Assembly: GCA_963813555.1 (NCBI GenBank)
Contig: CAWEZX010000012.1
Span: 1-64,000, forward strand
Length of the DNA: 64,000 bases
From: Roseiarcus sp963813555
Lineage (GTDB): Bacteria; Pseudomonadota; Alphaproteobacteria; Rhizobiales; Beijerinckiaceae
Direction: 5' to 3'
Positions 37,632 through 46,522 of this stretch are shown here, piece by piece. Under the pieces are notes generated by a model. The model saw only the letters and a program-made list of their open reading frames with translations. It was not told the origin of the DNA and ran no database searches. Position 1 is the stretch's first letter. Each line of letters starts with the position of its first letter. Both the position numbers and the translations under genes were made by a program.

Positions 37632-37669
37632 GTCCGTTTCCTCGCGTGAATTGGGCTTTGTTCGTGCGG

Positions 37670-38215
37670 TCAGAGCCAGGTGATGTCGTTGAAGCCGCGG
37701 TGGATGTATCCGCCCTTGGAGAAGGACTCGCCCTCGTATCCGAAGATCGGCCAAATCTCCTTCTGGTTATAGAGCGAGGCGACGAGGCCCGAGCGGATCG
37801 TCTCGAAGGTGGGATCCGCGCTCTGGTTCTTGAGGATTGCGACGCGGTCGGCCTCCCAGGGGCGGCCGACATAGCCTCCCTCCCCCGCCGCCCCGTCGAG
37901 CGCGGCGACGAACGCTTCCATCTCAGCCTTCACTTGCGGGTTCGCCGCGGCCTTTTCGTCGTAGCTCTTCATCGCGATCGCGTAGTAGCGGTCGGCGACC
38001 TTGTCATGCGGGTAGATGTCCCGGGCGACGAGGATCAGGGTCTTCATCGTCTCTGGCTTGAGGCCCTTGACGTCGAGCGCCCACGCCTCGGAGGCGTTGA
38101 GGAGGGCGCCGGTCGATGTGATCGCGATCGCGGCTGCGAAACCGCTCGCCGATCGTTGCAGGAATCCGCGTCTGGACAGGGCGCCCTTTGCGGGAGGGGT
38201 GTCAGTTGCCGTCAT
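37670..38215 (-). CDS. Gluconate 2-dehydrogenase subunit 3 family protein (Tat exported)
   Basis: 181-residue small subunit. A twin-arginine signal is clear: LSRRGFLQRSASGFAAAIAI followed by a hydrophobic stretch and ALLNASEAWA. The mature part shows the family pattern TMKTLILVARDIYPHDKVAD, YYAIAMKSYDEKAAANPQVK and WPIFGYEGESFSKGGYIHRG. It probably carries the folded GMC partner through the Tat system to the periplasm. ATG 38215 (MTATDTPPAK) gives the shortest natural Tat signal; an upstream Met adds 8 residues. Confidence 0.82.
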   Translation of the reverse strand: MTATDTPPAKGALSRRGFLQRSASGFAAAIAITSTGALLNASEAWALDVKGLKPETMKTLILVARDIYPHDKVADRYYAIAMKSYDEKAAANPQVKAEMEAFVAALDGAAGEGGYVGRPWEADRVAILKNQSADPTFETIRSGLVASLYNQKEIWPIFGYEGESFSKGGYIHRGFNDITWL

Positions 38216-38253
38216 GGGGTGTCTCCTCCTGTCTTGCATTGTTTGGTCGCGAG

Positions 38254-38649
38254 CTACCTGAAGCGGCCGTGCTTCTGCAGCACCTCGATCTTGTAGCCGT
38301 CAGGATCTTCGACGAAAAAGAAACGCGCGATCTGTTTCCCGTCCTTGTTGAACTCGACGATCTTGCGCGGCTTGAGGCCTTCGGCCTCGAAACGGCGGTG
38401 CTCCGAGTCGAGGTCCCCGACAAGGAAGGCGACATGGCCGTAGCCGTCGCCAAGATTGTAAGGCTCGGTGCGGTCCTTGTTGATTGTCAGCTCGACTTCG
38501 TAGGGCGCCTCGGAATTCGAGAGATAGACGAGGGTGAAGTCGGGGAAGTCGAGCCGGTCGGCGATGTCGAGGCCGAACGCCTTTTTGTAGAAAGCGAGCG
38601 ACCGCGACTCGTCGAGCACGCGGATCATCGTGTGGATCGCTTTCGCCAT
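38254..38649 (-). CDS. gloA: Lactoylglutathione lyase (glyoxalase I)
   Basis: 131-residue VOC-fold metalloenzyme, the usual GloA length. It turns the methylglyoxal-glutathione hemithioacetal into lactoylglutathione. Start MAKAIHTMIRVLDESRSLAF (metal His, Arg) and YKKAFGLDI; the middle has VYLSNSEAPYEVELTINKDR (metal Glu) and LGDGYGHVAFLVGDLD (metal His); the end has FVEDPDGYKIEVLQK (metal Glu). It lies 38 bases upstream of the Tat-signal subunit gene on the same strand, so it may be the first gene of that operon. Confidence 0.92.
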   Translation of the reverse strand: MAKAIHTMIRVLDESRSLAFYKKAFGLDIADRLDFPDFTLVYLSNSEAPYEVELTINKDRTEPYNLGDGYGHVAFLVGDLDSEHRRFEAEGLKPRKIVEFNKDGKQIARFFFVEDPDGYKIEVLQKHGRFR

Positions 38650-38750
38650 GTCTGCTCAGGACCACAGGCGCCGCTTGCGCGGCGAGAGTTGGCAAAGGCT
38701 AGCCGAGCCGCAAGCGCGCGGGTGTTATCGGCTTACTACGCCGATTGGCT

Positions 38751-39044
38751 TCAGGCCGCCTCCGCGCGCGCTCTTCCGCCGGGCTCCGCCGAAGTTCGGG
38801 CGGTGACGCAGATGCAGCGGAGGTGGGAGGTGAAATTGGGGACTTCCCCACGAAGCAGCAGGATCTCCTGGTGCAGGGTCGAGATGAAGCGGGGCACGGA
38901 CATCCCCTCGGCCGCGGCGATGTCCTGAAGAATTTCCCAGAACACTTTCTCCAGCCGAATGCTTGTGCTCTGGCCGTTAAGCCGTATGGAGCGCGTCTCG
39001 AAGGCGTAGCTGTCCGGGGACTGGGTTGCAAAAAGGTGACACAT
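38751..39044 (-). CDS. Ribbon-helix-helix domain protein
   Basis: 97-residue protein with an RHH_4-type DNA-binding fold: FETRSIRLNGQSTSIRLEKV (strand) then FWEILQDIAAAEGMSVPRFI (two helices) and STLHQEILLLRGEVPNFTSH LRCICV-like strand. Such proteins are small transcriptional regulators of unknown targets in alphaproteobacteria. ATG 39044 is at the front of a clear frame. A perfect Irr-type palindrome lies 90 bases upstream, pointing to iron control of this gene. Confidence 0.75.
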   Translation of the reverse strand: MCHLFATQSPDSYAFETRSIRLNGQSTSIRLEKVFWEILQDIAAAEGMSVPRFISTLHQEILLLRGEVPNFTSHLRCICVTARTSAEPGGRARAEAA

Positions 39045-39133
39045 GTTCCCTCCGTCGATCGGTTCGACCCCGTTGCGACGATCGGCTGGCGGAGGTCCGC
39101 CCTTCGGCCCGCCGTCCGGCGGTCTATTTTTGA

Positions 39134-39150
39134 TTTAGAACGTTTCTAAA
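39134..39150 (-). promoter_or_regulatory. Irr-type iron control element
   Basis: TTTAGAACGTTTCTAAA is a perfect palindrome (arms TTTAGAA and TTCTAAA, three-base spacer) and fits the iron control element described for the regulator Irr in Rhizobiales (TTTAGAA-N3-TTCTAAA). It lies upstream of the RHH gene and also 127 bases before brnT on the other strand. Confidence 0.75.
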
Positions 39151-39254
39151 CGCCGACTTTAGGACGCTCGCGGCTCGCCGTCGAGGGCGACGTTCATGGG
39201 TGAAGGGGGCGAGACGATTTGTGGGAGCGGCGGCGTAAAATCTTGACGGGGGCG

Positions 39255-39271
39255 TATATGACTATCATATA
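39255..39271 (+). promoter_or_regulatory. Palindromic operator of brnTA
   Basis: TATATGACTATCATATA: seven-base inverted repeats around CTA, ending six bases before the brnT start and overlapping the likely -10 region; TTGACG at 39243-39248 could be the -35. BrnT-BrnA complexes are known to repress their own promoter through inverted repeats. Confidence 0.7.
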
Positions 39272-39276
39272 CCCTG

Positions 39277-39579
39277 ATGATCGAGTGGTCGCGCGTCGTC
39301 GGCTTCGACTGGGACGCGGGAAACGCGGGGAAAAGCGCTGACAAGCATCGCGTGACACAATCGGAGGCGGAGCAAGCTTTCTTCAATCAGCCGTTGTTAA
39401 TTCTCGAAGACGATCGGCATAGTTTTGCTGAGGCGCGATTTCATGCCCTCGGTTGCACCAATGAGAAGAGACGCTTGCACATCACCTTTATTCTGCGTCG
39501 TGAGGCCACTTTAATTCGCGTCATTTCGGCCCGCGACATGAGTGCGCGCGAAAGGATGGCGTATGAAAAAGACTCGTAA
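39277..39579 (+). CDS. brnT: BrnT family ribonuclease toxin
   Basis: 100-residue type II toxin with the RelE-like BrnT fold: GFDWDAGNAGKSADKHRVTQ, SEAEQAFFNQPLLILEDDRH, RRLHITFILRREATLIRVIS and ARDMSARERMAYE. The Arg/His residues around KHRV, the Phe-rich strand and the RVISARDMSARE end are family hallmarks. It cuts RNA and stops translation when free. The start is unusually close to the operator palindrome, so the message would have a very short leader. The stop overlaps the antitoxin gene by 17 bases. Confidence 0.93.
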   Translation: MIEWSRVVGFDWDAGNAGKSADKHRVTQSEAEQAFFNQPLLILEDDRHSFAEARFHALGCTNEKRRLHITFILRREATLIRVISARDMSARERMAYEKDS

Positions 39580-39823
39580 AATCTCTCCTGTATTCGCGGA
39601 TGAAGCTGAGGAGCGCGCCTACTGGGAGCGCAAGGACTCGACAGGGAGTCTGGATTGGAGCCGAGCCAAGCGCGTGCGACTTCCAAACCTCCAGCCGAGC
39701 ACAACCGCGATCTCGCTCAGGCTCCCGGTGAGCCTTTTGGAGGAGATCAAGATCGCCGCGCACAAGCGCGACGTGCCTTATCAGTCGCTGATCAAGATGT
39801 GGCTCAGCGAGAAGGTGAGGTAG
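39563..39823 (+). CDS. brnA: BrnA family antitoxin
   Basis: 86-residue antitoxin. The N-terminal part (KISPVFADEAEERAYWERKD) wraps the toxin; the C-terminal ribbon-helix-helix (TTAISLRLPVSLLEEIKIAA, HKRDVPYQSLIKMWLSEKV) binds DNA. ATG 39563 lies inside the end of brnT, so translation is coupled. It forms the self-repressing complex on the palindrome at 39255-39271. Confidence 0.93.
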   Translation: MKKTRKISPVFADEAEERAYWERKDSTGSLDWSRAKRVRLPNLQPSTTAISLRLPVSLLEEIKIAAHKRDVPYQSLIKMWLSEKVR

Positions 39824-39842
39824 GGCCGAAGGCTGCCCCCTC

Positions 39843-41498
39843 TTACCTCGAAAACTTCTTATATTTCAGCCGGTGCGGGATGACGCTGTCGATGCCGAGT
39901 CGGCGCTTCTTGTCTTCTTCGTAGTCGGCGAAATTGCCCTCGAACCATTCGACATGGCTGTCGCCCTCGAAGGCCAACATGTGGGTGGCGATGCGATCCA
40001 AGAAGAACCGGTCGTGGCTGATGATGACGGCGCAACCAGCGAAGTCGAGCAGCGCTTCTTCCAGCGCGCGCAACGTGTCGACGTCGAGGTCGTTGGTCGG
40101 CTCGTCGAGCAGAAGCAGGTTCGCGCCGCTCTTCAGCATTTTCGCAAGATGCACGCGGTTGCGCTCGCCGCCTGACAGCTGGCCGACCTTCTTCTGCTGG
40201 TCGGAGCCCTTGAAATTGAAGGCGCCGACATAGGCTCTGCTGTTCATCTCGCGCTTGGCGAGCGTGATGACGTCGTAGCCGCCGGAGATTTCCTCCCATA
40301 CGTTCTTCTTGGCGTCGAGCGCGTCGCGGGACTGGTCGACATAGCCGAGCTGAACGCTCTCGCCGATCTTGATTGCGCCCGAGTCCGGCTTTTCCTGGCC
40401 GGTGATCATACGGAACAGCGTCGTCTTGCCGGCGCCGTTGGCGCCGATGACGCCGACGATGCCGCCGGGGGGCAGCTTGAACGAAAGCTTGTCGATGAGC
40501 AGCTGGTCGGCGTAGCCCTTCGACAGGCTCTCGATGTCGACGACGTTCTGGCCGAGGCGCTCGGCGACGGGAATGACGATCTGCGCGCCGGTCGGCGCCT
40601 TCTCGTTGCTCTTCCTGACCAGCTCGTCATATGCGGCGATGCGCGCCTTGGACTTGGTCTGACGCGCTCGCGGCGATGAGGCGATCCATTCGCTTTCCTC
40701 GGCAAGCGCACGCTGCCGGGCGGCGTCTTCGCGACCCTCCTGCTCGAGCCGCTTCTGCTTCTGCTTCAGCCAGGCCGAATAATTGCCTTCGTAAGGGATG
40801 CCGCGGCCGCGATCGAGCTCGAGAATCCAGCTTGTCACGTTATCGAGGAAATAGCGGTCGTGAGTGACGATGAGGATCGCGCCCGGATAGGCGCGCAAAT
40901 GCCCTTCGAGCCAATTGACGGTTTCCGCGTCGAGATGGTTGGTCGGCTCGTCGAGCAGCAGCAGGTCGGGCTTCTCCAGCAAGAGGCGGCAGAGCGCGAC
41001 GCGGCGGCGCTCGCCGCCGGAAAGCTTGGTCACGTCGGAATCGTCCGGCGGGCAGCCGAGCGCGTCCATCGCCTGCTCGACCTGGCTCTCGAGATCCCAC
41101 AATCCCTTGGCTTCGATCTCGTCCTGGAGCCGCGTCATTTCGTCCGCTGTCTCGTCGGAATAGTTCATGGCGAGCTCGTTGTAGCGGTCGAGGATCGCCT
41201 GCTTCTCCTTGACGCCGAGCATGGCGTTGCCCTTTACGTCGAGCGTGGGGTCGAGGTTAGGCTCCTGCGGCAGGTAGCCAACCTTGGCGCCCTCGGCGAC
41301 GAAGCCTTCGCCAACGAACTCGGTATCGATCCCGGCCATGATGCGCATAAGCGTCGACTTGCCCGAACCGTTGACGCCAAGGACGCCGATTTTCGCGTCC
41401 GGGTAGAAAGAGAGGTTGATGTTGTCGAGGACTTTCTTGCCGCCTGGATAGGTCTTGGCGAGACCTCGCATGTGATAGATGAACTGGCGCGCGGCCAT
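39843..41498 (-). CDS. ettA: Energy-dependent translational throttle protein EttA
   Basis: ABC-F ATPase of 551 residues (E. coli EttA has 555). Two ATP cassettes: Walker A LGVNGSGKSTLMRIMAG and GVIGANGAGKTTLFRMITGQ; signatures KLSGGERRRVALCRLLLEKP and QLSGGERNRVHLAKMLKSGA; Walker B LLLLDEPTNHLDAETVNWLE and LLLLDEPTNDLDVDTLRALE. The arm region and linker RARQTKSKARIAAYDELVRK are EttA-like. It binds the ribosomal E site and slows initiation at low ATP. ATG 41498 (MAARQFIYHM) is chosen over an upstream Met at 41579, because the extra 27 residues are not conserved. Confidence 0.95.
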   Translation of the reverse strand: MAARQFIYHMRGLAKTYPGGKKVLDNINLSFYPDAKIGVLGVNGSGKSTLMRIMAGIDTEFVGEGFVAEGAKVGYLPQEPNLDPTLDVKGNAMLGVKEKQAILDRYNELAMNYSDETADEMTRLQDEIEAKGLWDLESQVEQAMDALGCPPDDSDVTKLSGGERRRVALCRLLLEKPDLLLLDEPTNHLDAETVNWLEGHLRAYPGAILIVTHDRYFLDNVTSWILELDRGRGIPYEGNYSAWLKQKQKRLEQEGREDAARQRALAEESEWIASSPRARQTKSKARIAAYDELVRKSNEKAPTGAQIVIPVAERLGQNVVDIESLSKGYADQLLIDKLSFKLPPGGIVGVIGANGAGKTTLFRMITGQEKPDSGAIKIGESVQLGYVDQSRDALDAKKNVWEEISGGYDVITLAKREMNSRAYVGAFNFKGSDQQKKVGQLSGGERNRVHLAKMLKSGANLLLLDEPTNDLDVDTLRALEEALLDFAGCAVIISHDRFFLDRIATHMLAFEGDSHVEWFEGNFADYEEDKKRRLGIDSVIPHRLKYKKFSR

Positions 41499-41607
41499 GC
41501 GACTATCCTTGGATTGTTCGGAGATTGCGGCGGGCATATCAGGGCAGGGCAGGGGAGGCAAGGCGGTGGGCGAAGGCATTGGAGCCCGAGCCGCGCAGTC
41601 GCCCTTC

Positions 41608-42607
41608 TCAGCGGGCGGCGATCGCCTGCCCCTCGTCGATCCACACCGTCATGCCCGGCTCGAGCTTCGGGGTCGGGCCGATCGGATCGGCGCGAAGGAG
41701 AAAGCTATTGATGTCGTGGTCGCCGACCGCGCGCGCCGCCCGCCACACCGCGAATTCTCCGAGAGGCCTGAGCTCGGTGACTTTGGCTTCGAAACGGTCT
41801 CCGGCGGCCGTCCGCAGAGCGACCTTTGAACCCACCGTCAAGCCGCCGAAGGCGATCTTCGCGGATCGTGAAAGTGAACCAGCGGTCGCCGGCGACGGCG
41901 AGCGTCAGGACCGGCTGACCGGGAGAGATCGCTTCGCCGCGCTCGGCGACGAGAAGCCTCGTAATCCCGTCGACGGGCGAGGTCAGCGTGGTCTTGGCGA
42001 GCTGAGCCTCAAGGTCGGCGACCGTCGCCAGCCCAAGCGCGACCTGGCTCTGCGCGACGGCAAGCTCTTCCTTCGTCGGTCCAGCCTTGGTCTGGTCCAA
42101 CGCCGCATTGGCGAGAACGAGACTGGCCTCTGCCTTGCTCAAGGCCGCGGCGTCCTCATCATACTGCTGCCGGCTCGCGTAGTTCTTCGCCGCCAGCACC
42201 GAGACGCGCGCGAACTGCTCCTTGGCCAGCGTGACATTGGAGGCTGCGATCGCCACATTCTGCGTCGCGGTGTCGCGCTCTTCCTGGCGCACGCCCGCTA
42301 CGACATTGGCGAGGTTGGCGCGCGCCAATTCCGCGTTCGCCTTCGCTTCCTCGAGCGAGGCTGAGATCTCCGGACTCGACAGCACAGCGATCACATCGCC
42401 CTTGCGCACCGGCTGCAATGGCTTCACCGGCAAAGAGGCTAGTCGCGCCGAAATTTCCGGCGCGATGCGAATCTCCGTCTCGTGCACGACGCCGATGAGC
42501 GGAGGCATAGGTTTGCGCTGCGTTTCAAACCAAAATAGTGCGGCCCCCGCCGCTCCGATGAGAAGCACCGTCGCCAGGATCGCGACCGTCCGGCCTCTAG
42601 CGTTCAT
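41608..42607 (-). pseudogene. HlyD-type membrane fusion protein (second), frameshifted
   Basis: Periplasmic adaptor with an N-terminal anchor (VAILATVLLIGAAGAALFWF), a biotinyl-like part (LASLPVKPLQPVRKGDVIAV), a long coiled coil with tandem LARANLANVVAGVRQEERDT repeats, and SPVDGITRLLVAERGEAISP. One extra C near 41857 breaks the frame after FTIREDR; the rest (FGGLTVGSKVALRTAAGDRF, LEPGMTVWIDEG) reads on to 41608. It overlaps the permease gene before it by 4 bases (ATGA). It is otherwise well preserved, so the frameshift could be an assembly error. Confidence 0.82.
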
Positions 42608-44938
42608 GTCCGCGCCTCATTCCGGGAAGCGAAATGGGTCGCAAGCACAGCGAGCAGCCCGTAGACGATGGTGAGAATCCATAAGGTCGTCCAGTCGCGT
42701 CTCACATCAAGGATGGTTGCGCCCATCTGATTGATGCGAACGAATCCGTCGATGGCTGACGTGCTGGGAATGATGCGGCTTGCGGTCCGGATGAAATCAG
42801 GAAGGGCTTCGACCGGCCAGGATACGCCGACCTGGAAAAAGATTGGCAGGCTGACGGCGATGAAGATGAGAATCGCGGTCTCGCGGCGTGTGAACCACGC
42901 GCTCACGAACTGGGCGAGAAAACTGACGGAGAGCACGAAGGGAACCGCCATCAGGATGAGATCCCCGAGTCGCCCCAGCGTCGAGAAGCCGTAAACACGC
43001 GGCAGGATGATCAGATAGAGCGCAAGTCCCGGCAGCGCGAAGCAGAGATGCGCGAACGCCTGGCCGAAGACGGCCCGCGCCCCGGATCGAAGCCACCGGT
43101 TCGTGGCGCCGCCGAGCGCGTAAGCCGCCCCGCCGAGCGACGCGACGCCCAAAAGCAGCGTCTGTTGAAGGATGAGGATGAAGGCGGCGGGAACGACGTA
43201 ACTCGCGTAGCCGCCCGTCGGGTTGAACAGCGGCTGGGACAGAAAATCAATTGGCGAGCTGCTGCGGGCCATCGCCGCATAGACGAGGCTGCCCTCGCTT
43301 CGCGCGCCGCGCGTCGCTATGTTGCTGGAGACTGTCGAAGCGGCTTCCGATATGCCCTGCAAGGTCCGGCTGTAGAGGAGAAAATAGGCCGCGTCGACAT
43401 AAGCCGCGATCCGCGCCTTCTCACCCCGTAAGACCTGCCGCTCCGTGTCCTTGGGGATCGCGAGGATGGCGAAAACGTCGTGGCGGTCGAGGGCGGCCTG
43501 GGCGTCGGCGATTGTGTCGCTCCCCATTTTGACCGTGATCGCCTCATCCGCGTTCAAGGCCTGCACGAGGTTGCGACTGAGCTCCGTTTGGTCCTGATCG
43601 ACCACGGCGATCGGCAAGGCGCGAAGAACCTCACCGAGATAGGGCTGCGGATAGAGCGCTCCATACGCGATCGGCGCAAGCACGATCAGGCCCAAGACCG
43701 ATCTGTCGCCAAGAATGCGCTGAACCTCGTTGCTCATCGCTATGGCGACGCCTCGCCCGTATCGTAGGCGGATGACCGGAGTCTCCTCACTTCGCGGCGG
43801 CGCGTTAGCAATGGCGCGCAGTCTCGCCCATGCGAGCGCGAAATAGAGGCAGGCGAGGCCGGCAAGGATCATAAAGGGCTTGACGGAATCCGACGCCGGC
43901 AGGCCGCGCGCGGCCTGGTCGAACAGGATCTGCAGATACCAGCGAAGCGGCAGGATTGAGCCCCAAGCTTGGGCGAAAGCTCCCATCGCCACAACCGGGA
44001 AGCCCACGCCGGCGAAGCCGAACGCGGGATTGCAGAATAGGGCGATAAGACTCAACCCAGTCGGGAGCGACTGAGTCAGCAGAACCAGCAAAGCTCCAAA
44101 GGAAAGATAGCCGATGAGCAGAAGGCAGGCCGCCGCGGCGACGAGCAACGGATCGCCTCGGAAGGACACCCCGTAGAGGACGTGGATGATGGCGGCGTCC
44201 ACCACCATCATGACGATGAAGATGGCGAACAAAGGCAGGAACTTGCCTATGACCGCGACCAGCGGCCGGCCGCCAGCGGCGCGCATCCAGGCGCGTTTGC
44301 TGCGTTGGGAGAATTCGGAGCCGACGGCGTAGCCGCCGGCAATCGCCACCGCGACATGCAGCACAGTCGGCAGAACAGCCCGCAGCAGGAACTGGGCGAA
44401 GTTCAGCGCCGGGTTCGAAAGGACATATTGCTCGGCGACAAGGACGCCTGGCTTGTACCCCCCGCCGTCCGCCTGGCGCGGCAGAGCAGCGGTCGCCGCC
44501 GAGATGGCGTTCGAGATCGACGAAGCCGCGTTGTTGCCGGGCGTAAAGTATTGCCGGTTGTACAGCGACACCACCTGCGGCCGCTTCCGGGCGAGGAGGT
44601 CGCGCTCGAAATTCTCGGGGATGTAGACGGCGGCGATCGCCTCGCCGGAGCGGATCGCCTGCATGGCGCTTCTCATGTCGCTCGATCGCTCGGCGACCGT
44701 TACGCCCGGCGCGGAGGCGATCGACTGCACATAGATGAGCGAAGTCGCGGAGCGGTCGGCGTCGACGATGGCGACCCGAAGATTGCGAATGACCGCATTG
44801 CTGAACGTCAGCGTCAGGATGGCGAAGGCGAAGACCGGAACGACAAGCGGTCAAGATGAGCGCGACGCCGTCGCGCTGCATCCAGCGCAACTCGCGCGTC
44901 GCGACCAGAAGCAGTCCCGGCTTTGGGGCCGCCCTCAT
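42604..44938 (-). pseudogene. Fused ABC-2 type permease, frameshifted near its start
   Basis: About 780 residues with two ABC-2 permease halves in one chain. The N-terminus (MRAAPKPGLLLVATRELRWM, QRDGVALILT) starts at 44938. One extra base near 44852 shifts to the main frame with LVVPVFAFAILTLTF. First half: VAIVDADRSATSLIYVQSIA, then a large periplasmic loop and six helices. Second half: FMILAGLACLYFALAWARLR, NEVQRILGDRSVLGLIVLAP, IAVVDQDQTELSRNLVQALN and six more helices. The family normally works with HlyD proteins in drug or metabolite efflux. No ABC ATPase gene is present in this operon, so the energy source is not explained. It sits between two HlyD genes with 4-base overlaps at both ends. 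Confidence 0.82.
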
Positions 44939-45997
44939 TTGTGCTCGCCCGTCGGCCACTCGGCGTAAACGCTCATGCCCGGCCGAAGGGCGGGAAGGGG
45001 CGAGACCGGATAGGCGCGCACCTCGAAGGTTCTCAAGTCGAAATCGCCGGTGGCGCGCGTCGCGCGCCATCCCGCATATTCGCCGCGCGTCTCGATGAGC
45101 TTGATCTCCGCCTCGATCTCCTGGTCGCCAAGCGCGGGCGCGCGCATCTTGAACCTGTCGCCGACCTTGAGCCCCTTGACCAGATCCTCGCGGAGATTGA
45201 ACCGCAGCCAGACGTCGCTGAGGTCGTATCAGCGAGAGAAGCGGCACGCCGGGAGAGACATATTCCCCGATCTCCGCCCCGATCTGATAGACCTGCGAGG
45301 CGATCGGCGCCTTGACCGTGAGCTCGTCGACGTCGGCCTTGATCGTGTCGACACTTGCTTGCGCTTGGAGCACGTTGGTCCGAGCGATCTCGCGCTCTTC
45401 CTTGGTCGCGCCGTTCACGGCCTCCTCATAGGCGAGTTGGGCGCTGTCCTGATCCCGCTTCGCCACCTCGCGCGAGTTCGTGACCTCGTCGAGCCGTTGC
45501 AGCGGCGCGTTGCCTGTGCCGGCGAGGTCCTTGATGCGGGCGTAGGTCTTGTCGGCGAGCTGGAAGTTGGACTGGGCGCTCTCAAGCGCGGCCTTCTTTT
45601 GAGCAACGATTTCCGCGCGCGTTCCCACCAGGATGTTGGCGAGCTGAGCCTTTGCGACATCGACGCCGGCCTGGGCCTGGCGCCATTTGGTGATCAGCTC
45701 CGGATTGTCGATCTCGAACAGCAATTGCCCGGCTGCGACGTTTTGGCCCCGCTCGACGGGACGCTTGCCAACTCGCCCATCGACCCGGGCGGCGATGTCG
45801 ATGCGGGTCGCATCCGCTTCGCCCTGGATGATGAGCGGCTGAGGCCGTGCGAGATACCAGATCGAGAGGCCCACGATTGCGGCGAGGATGAGGGTTACGA
45901 TGGCCGCGGCAGCCGTCGCGCTTCCGGCGGGCCGCTCGCGCGGCGGCTCCGCTTTGGCGCGATCTTCCGGCGCTGGGCTCTCTTTTACGTCCGTCAT
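44935..45997 (-). pseudogene. HlyD-type membrane fusion protein (first), frameshifted
   Basis: First gene of the efflux operon. Cytoplasmic N-terminus (MTDVKESPAPEDRAKAEPPR), anchor helix (IVTLILAAIVGLSIWYLARP), then QGEADATRIDIAARVDGRVG, a long hairpin coiled coil and TVKAPIASQVYQIGAEIGEY. After VPLLSLI near 45228 one extra base breaks the frame; LSDVWLRFNLREDLVKGLKV follows in the next frame, with the end RPGMSVYAEWPTGEHK at 44935. All three genes of the operon carry exactly one such lesion. Confidence 0.82.
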
Positions 45998-46264
45998 GCG
46001 ATGCCTGTCTCCCGCCGCGAAGGTTGGCCGGCGCTGATAGCCCGGCGCCGCGCCGGCGCGCCACCATAAAGAACGAATGAACGCGCCGCTATTTGGCGCA
46101 GCCCGCGATCCGGCCGATGACGAGGTCGAGCACTGGGCCTCGCGATCTCGTTCGACGAGAGGGCGTTGGCCCGGCTGCCGGACTCTCGGAAGATTGAATT
46201 GAGGGAACCTCGGGGCGCGCCTAAAAAGAACGAGACGGGCGCGGGCGCATAAGGAGAGCTTCGC

Positions 46265-46513
46265 ATGCGTTCAGGCCTTTCCTCGCAACGATGCTGGCGG
46301 CGTCCAGCCGCGATGGCGGCTGAGGCGCCGCTGACGATCGACCAGTTGCTCGCGCAAGGGTGGGAGATCGCCGGCTACGCGAGCGGCTACGACAACCGCA
46401 CCTCGCTGATGCTGTTCCGCCACCAAGGCGTGAATGCGCTTGTCCAGTGCGGCGTTCTCTACGACGTGACGCGCAATCCGCGCACGATCATCAATTGCTA
46501 CGAGCTCAAGTGA
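46265..46513 (+). CDS. Small hypothetical periplasmic protein
   Basis: 82 residues: EAPLTIDQLLAQGWEIAGYA, SGYDNRTSLMLFRHQGVNAL, VQCGVLYDVTRNPRTIINCY. A GGAG site stands 12 bases before ATG 46265. The first 20 residues are not a good signal peptide as written, but one frame over they read LATMLAASS, so a frameshift in the signal region is likely (AMAAEAPLT is a normal signal-peptidase context). Homologues are small uncharacterised proteins with two Cys; no function is known. Confidence 0.6.
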   Translation: MRSGLSSQRCWRRPAAMAAEAPLTIDQLLAQGWEIAGYASGYDNRTSLMLFRHQGVNALVQCGVLYDVTRNPRTIINCYELK

Positions 46514-46522
46514 AGGCGCGGA

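Noticed and set aside
35976..37649. Open frame of 557 codons opposite the GMC oxidoreductase
   Set aside because: Shadow frame; the opposite strand has clear flavoprotein motifs throughout.
46200..46264. GGAAC before the small periplasmic protein gene
   Set aside because: No CGTT follows at 16 or 17 bases.
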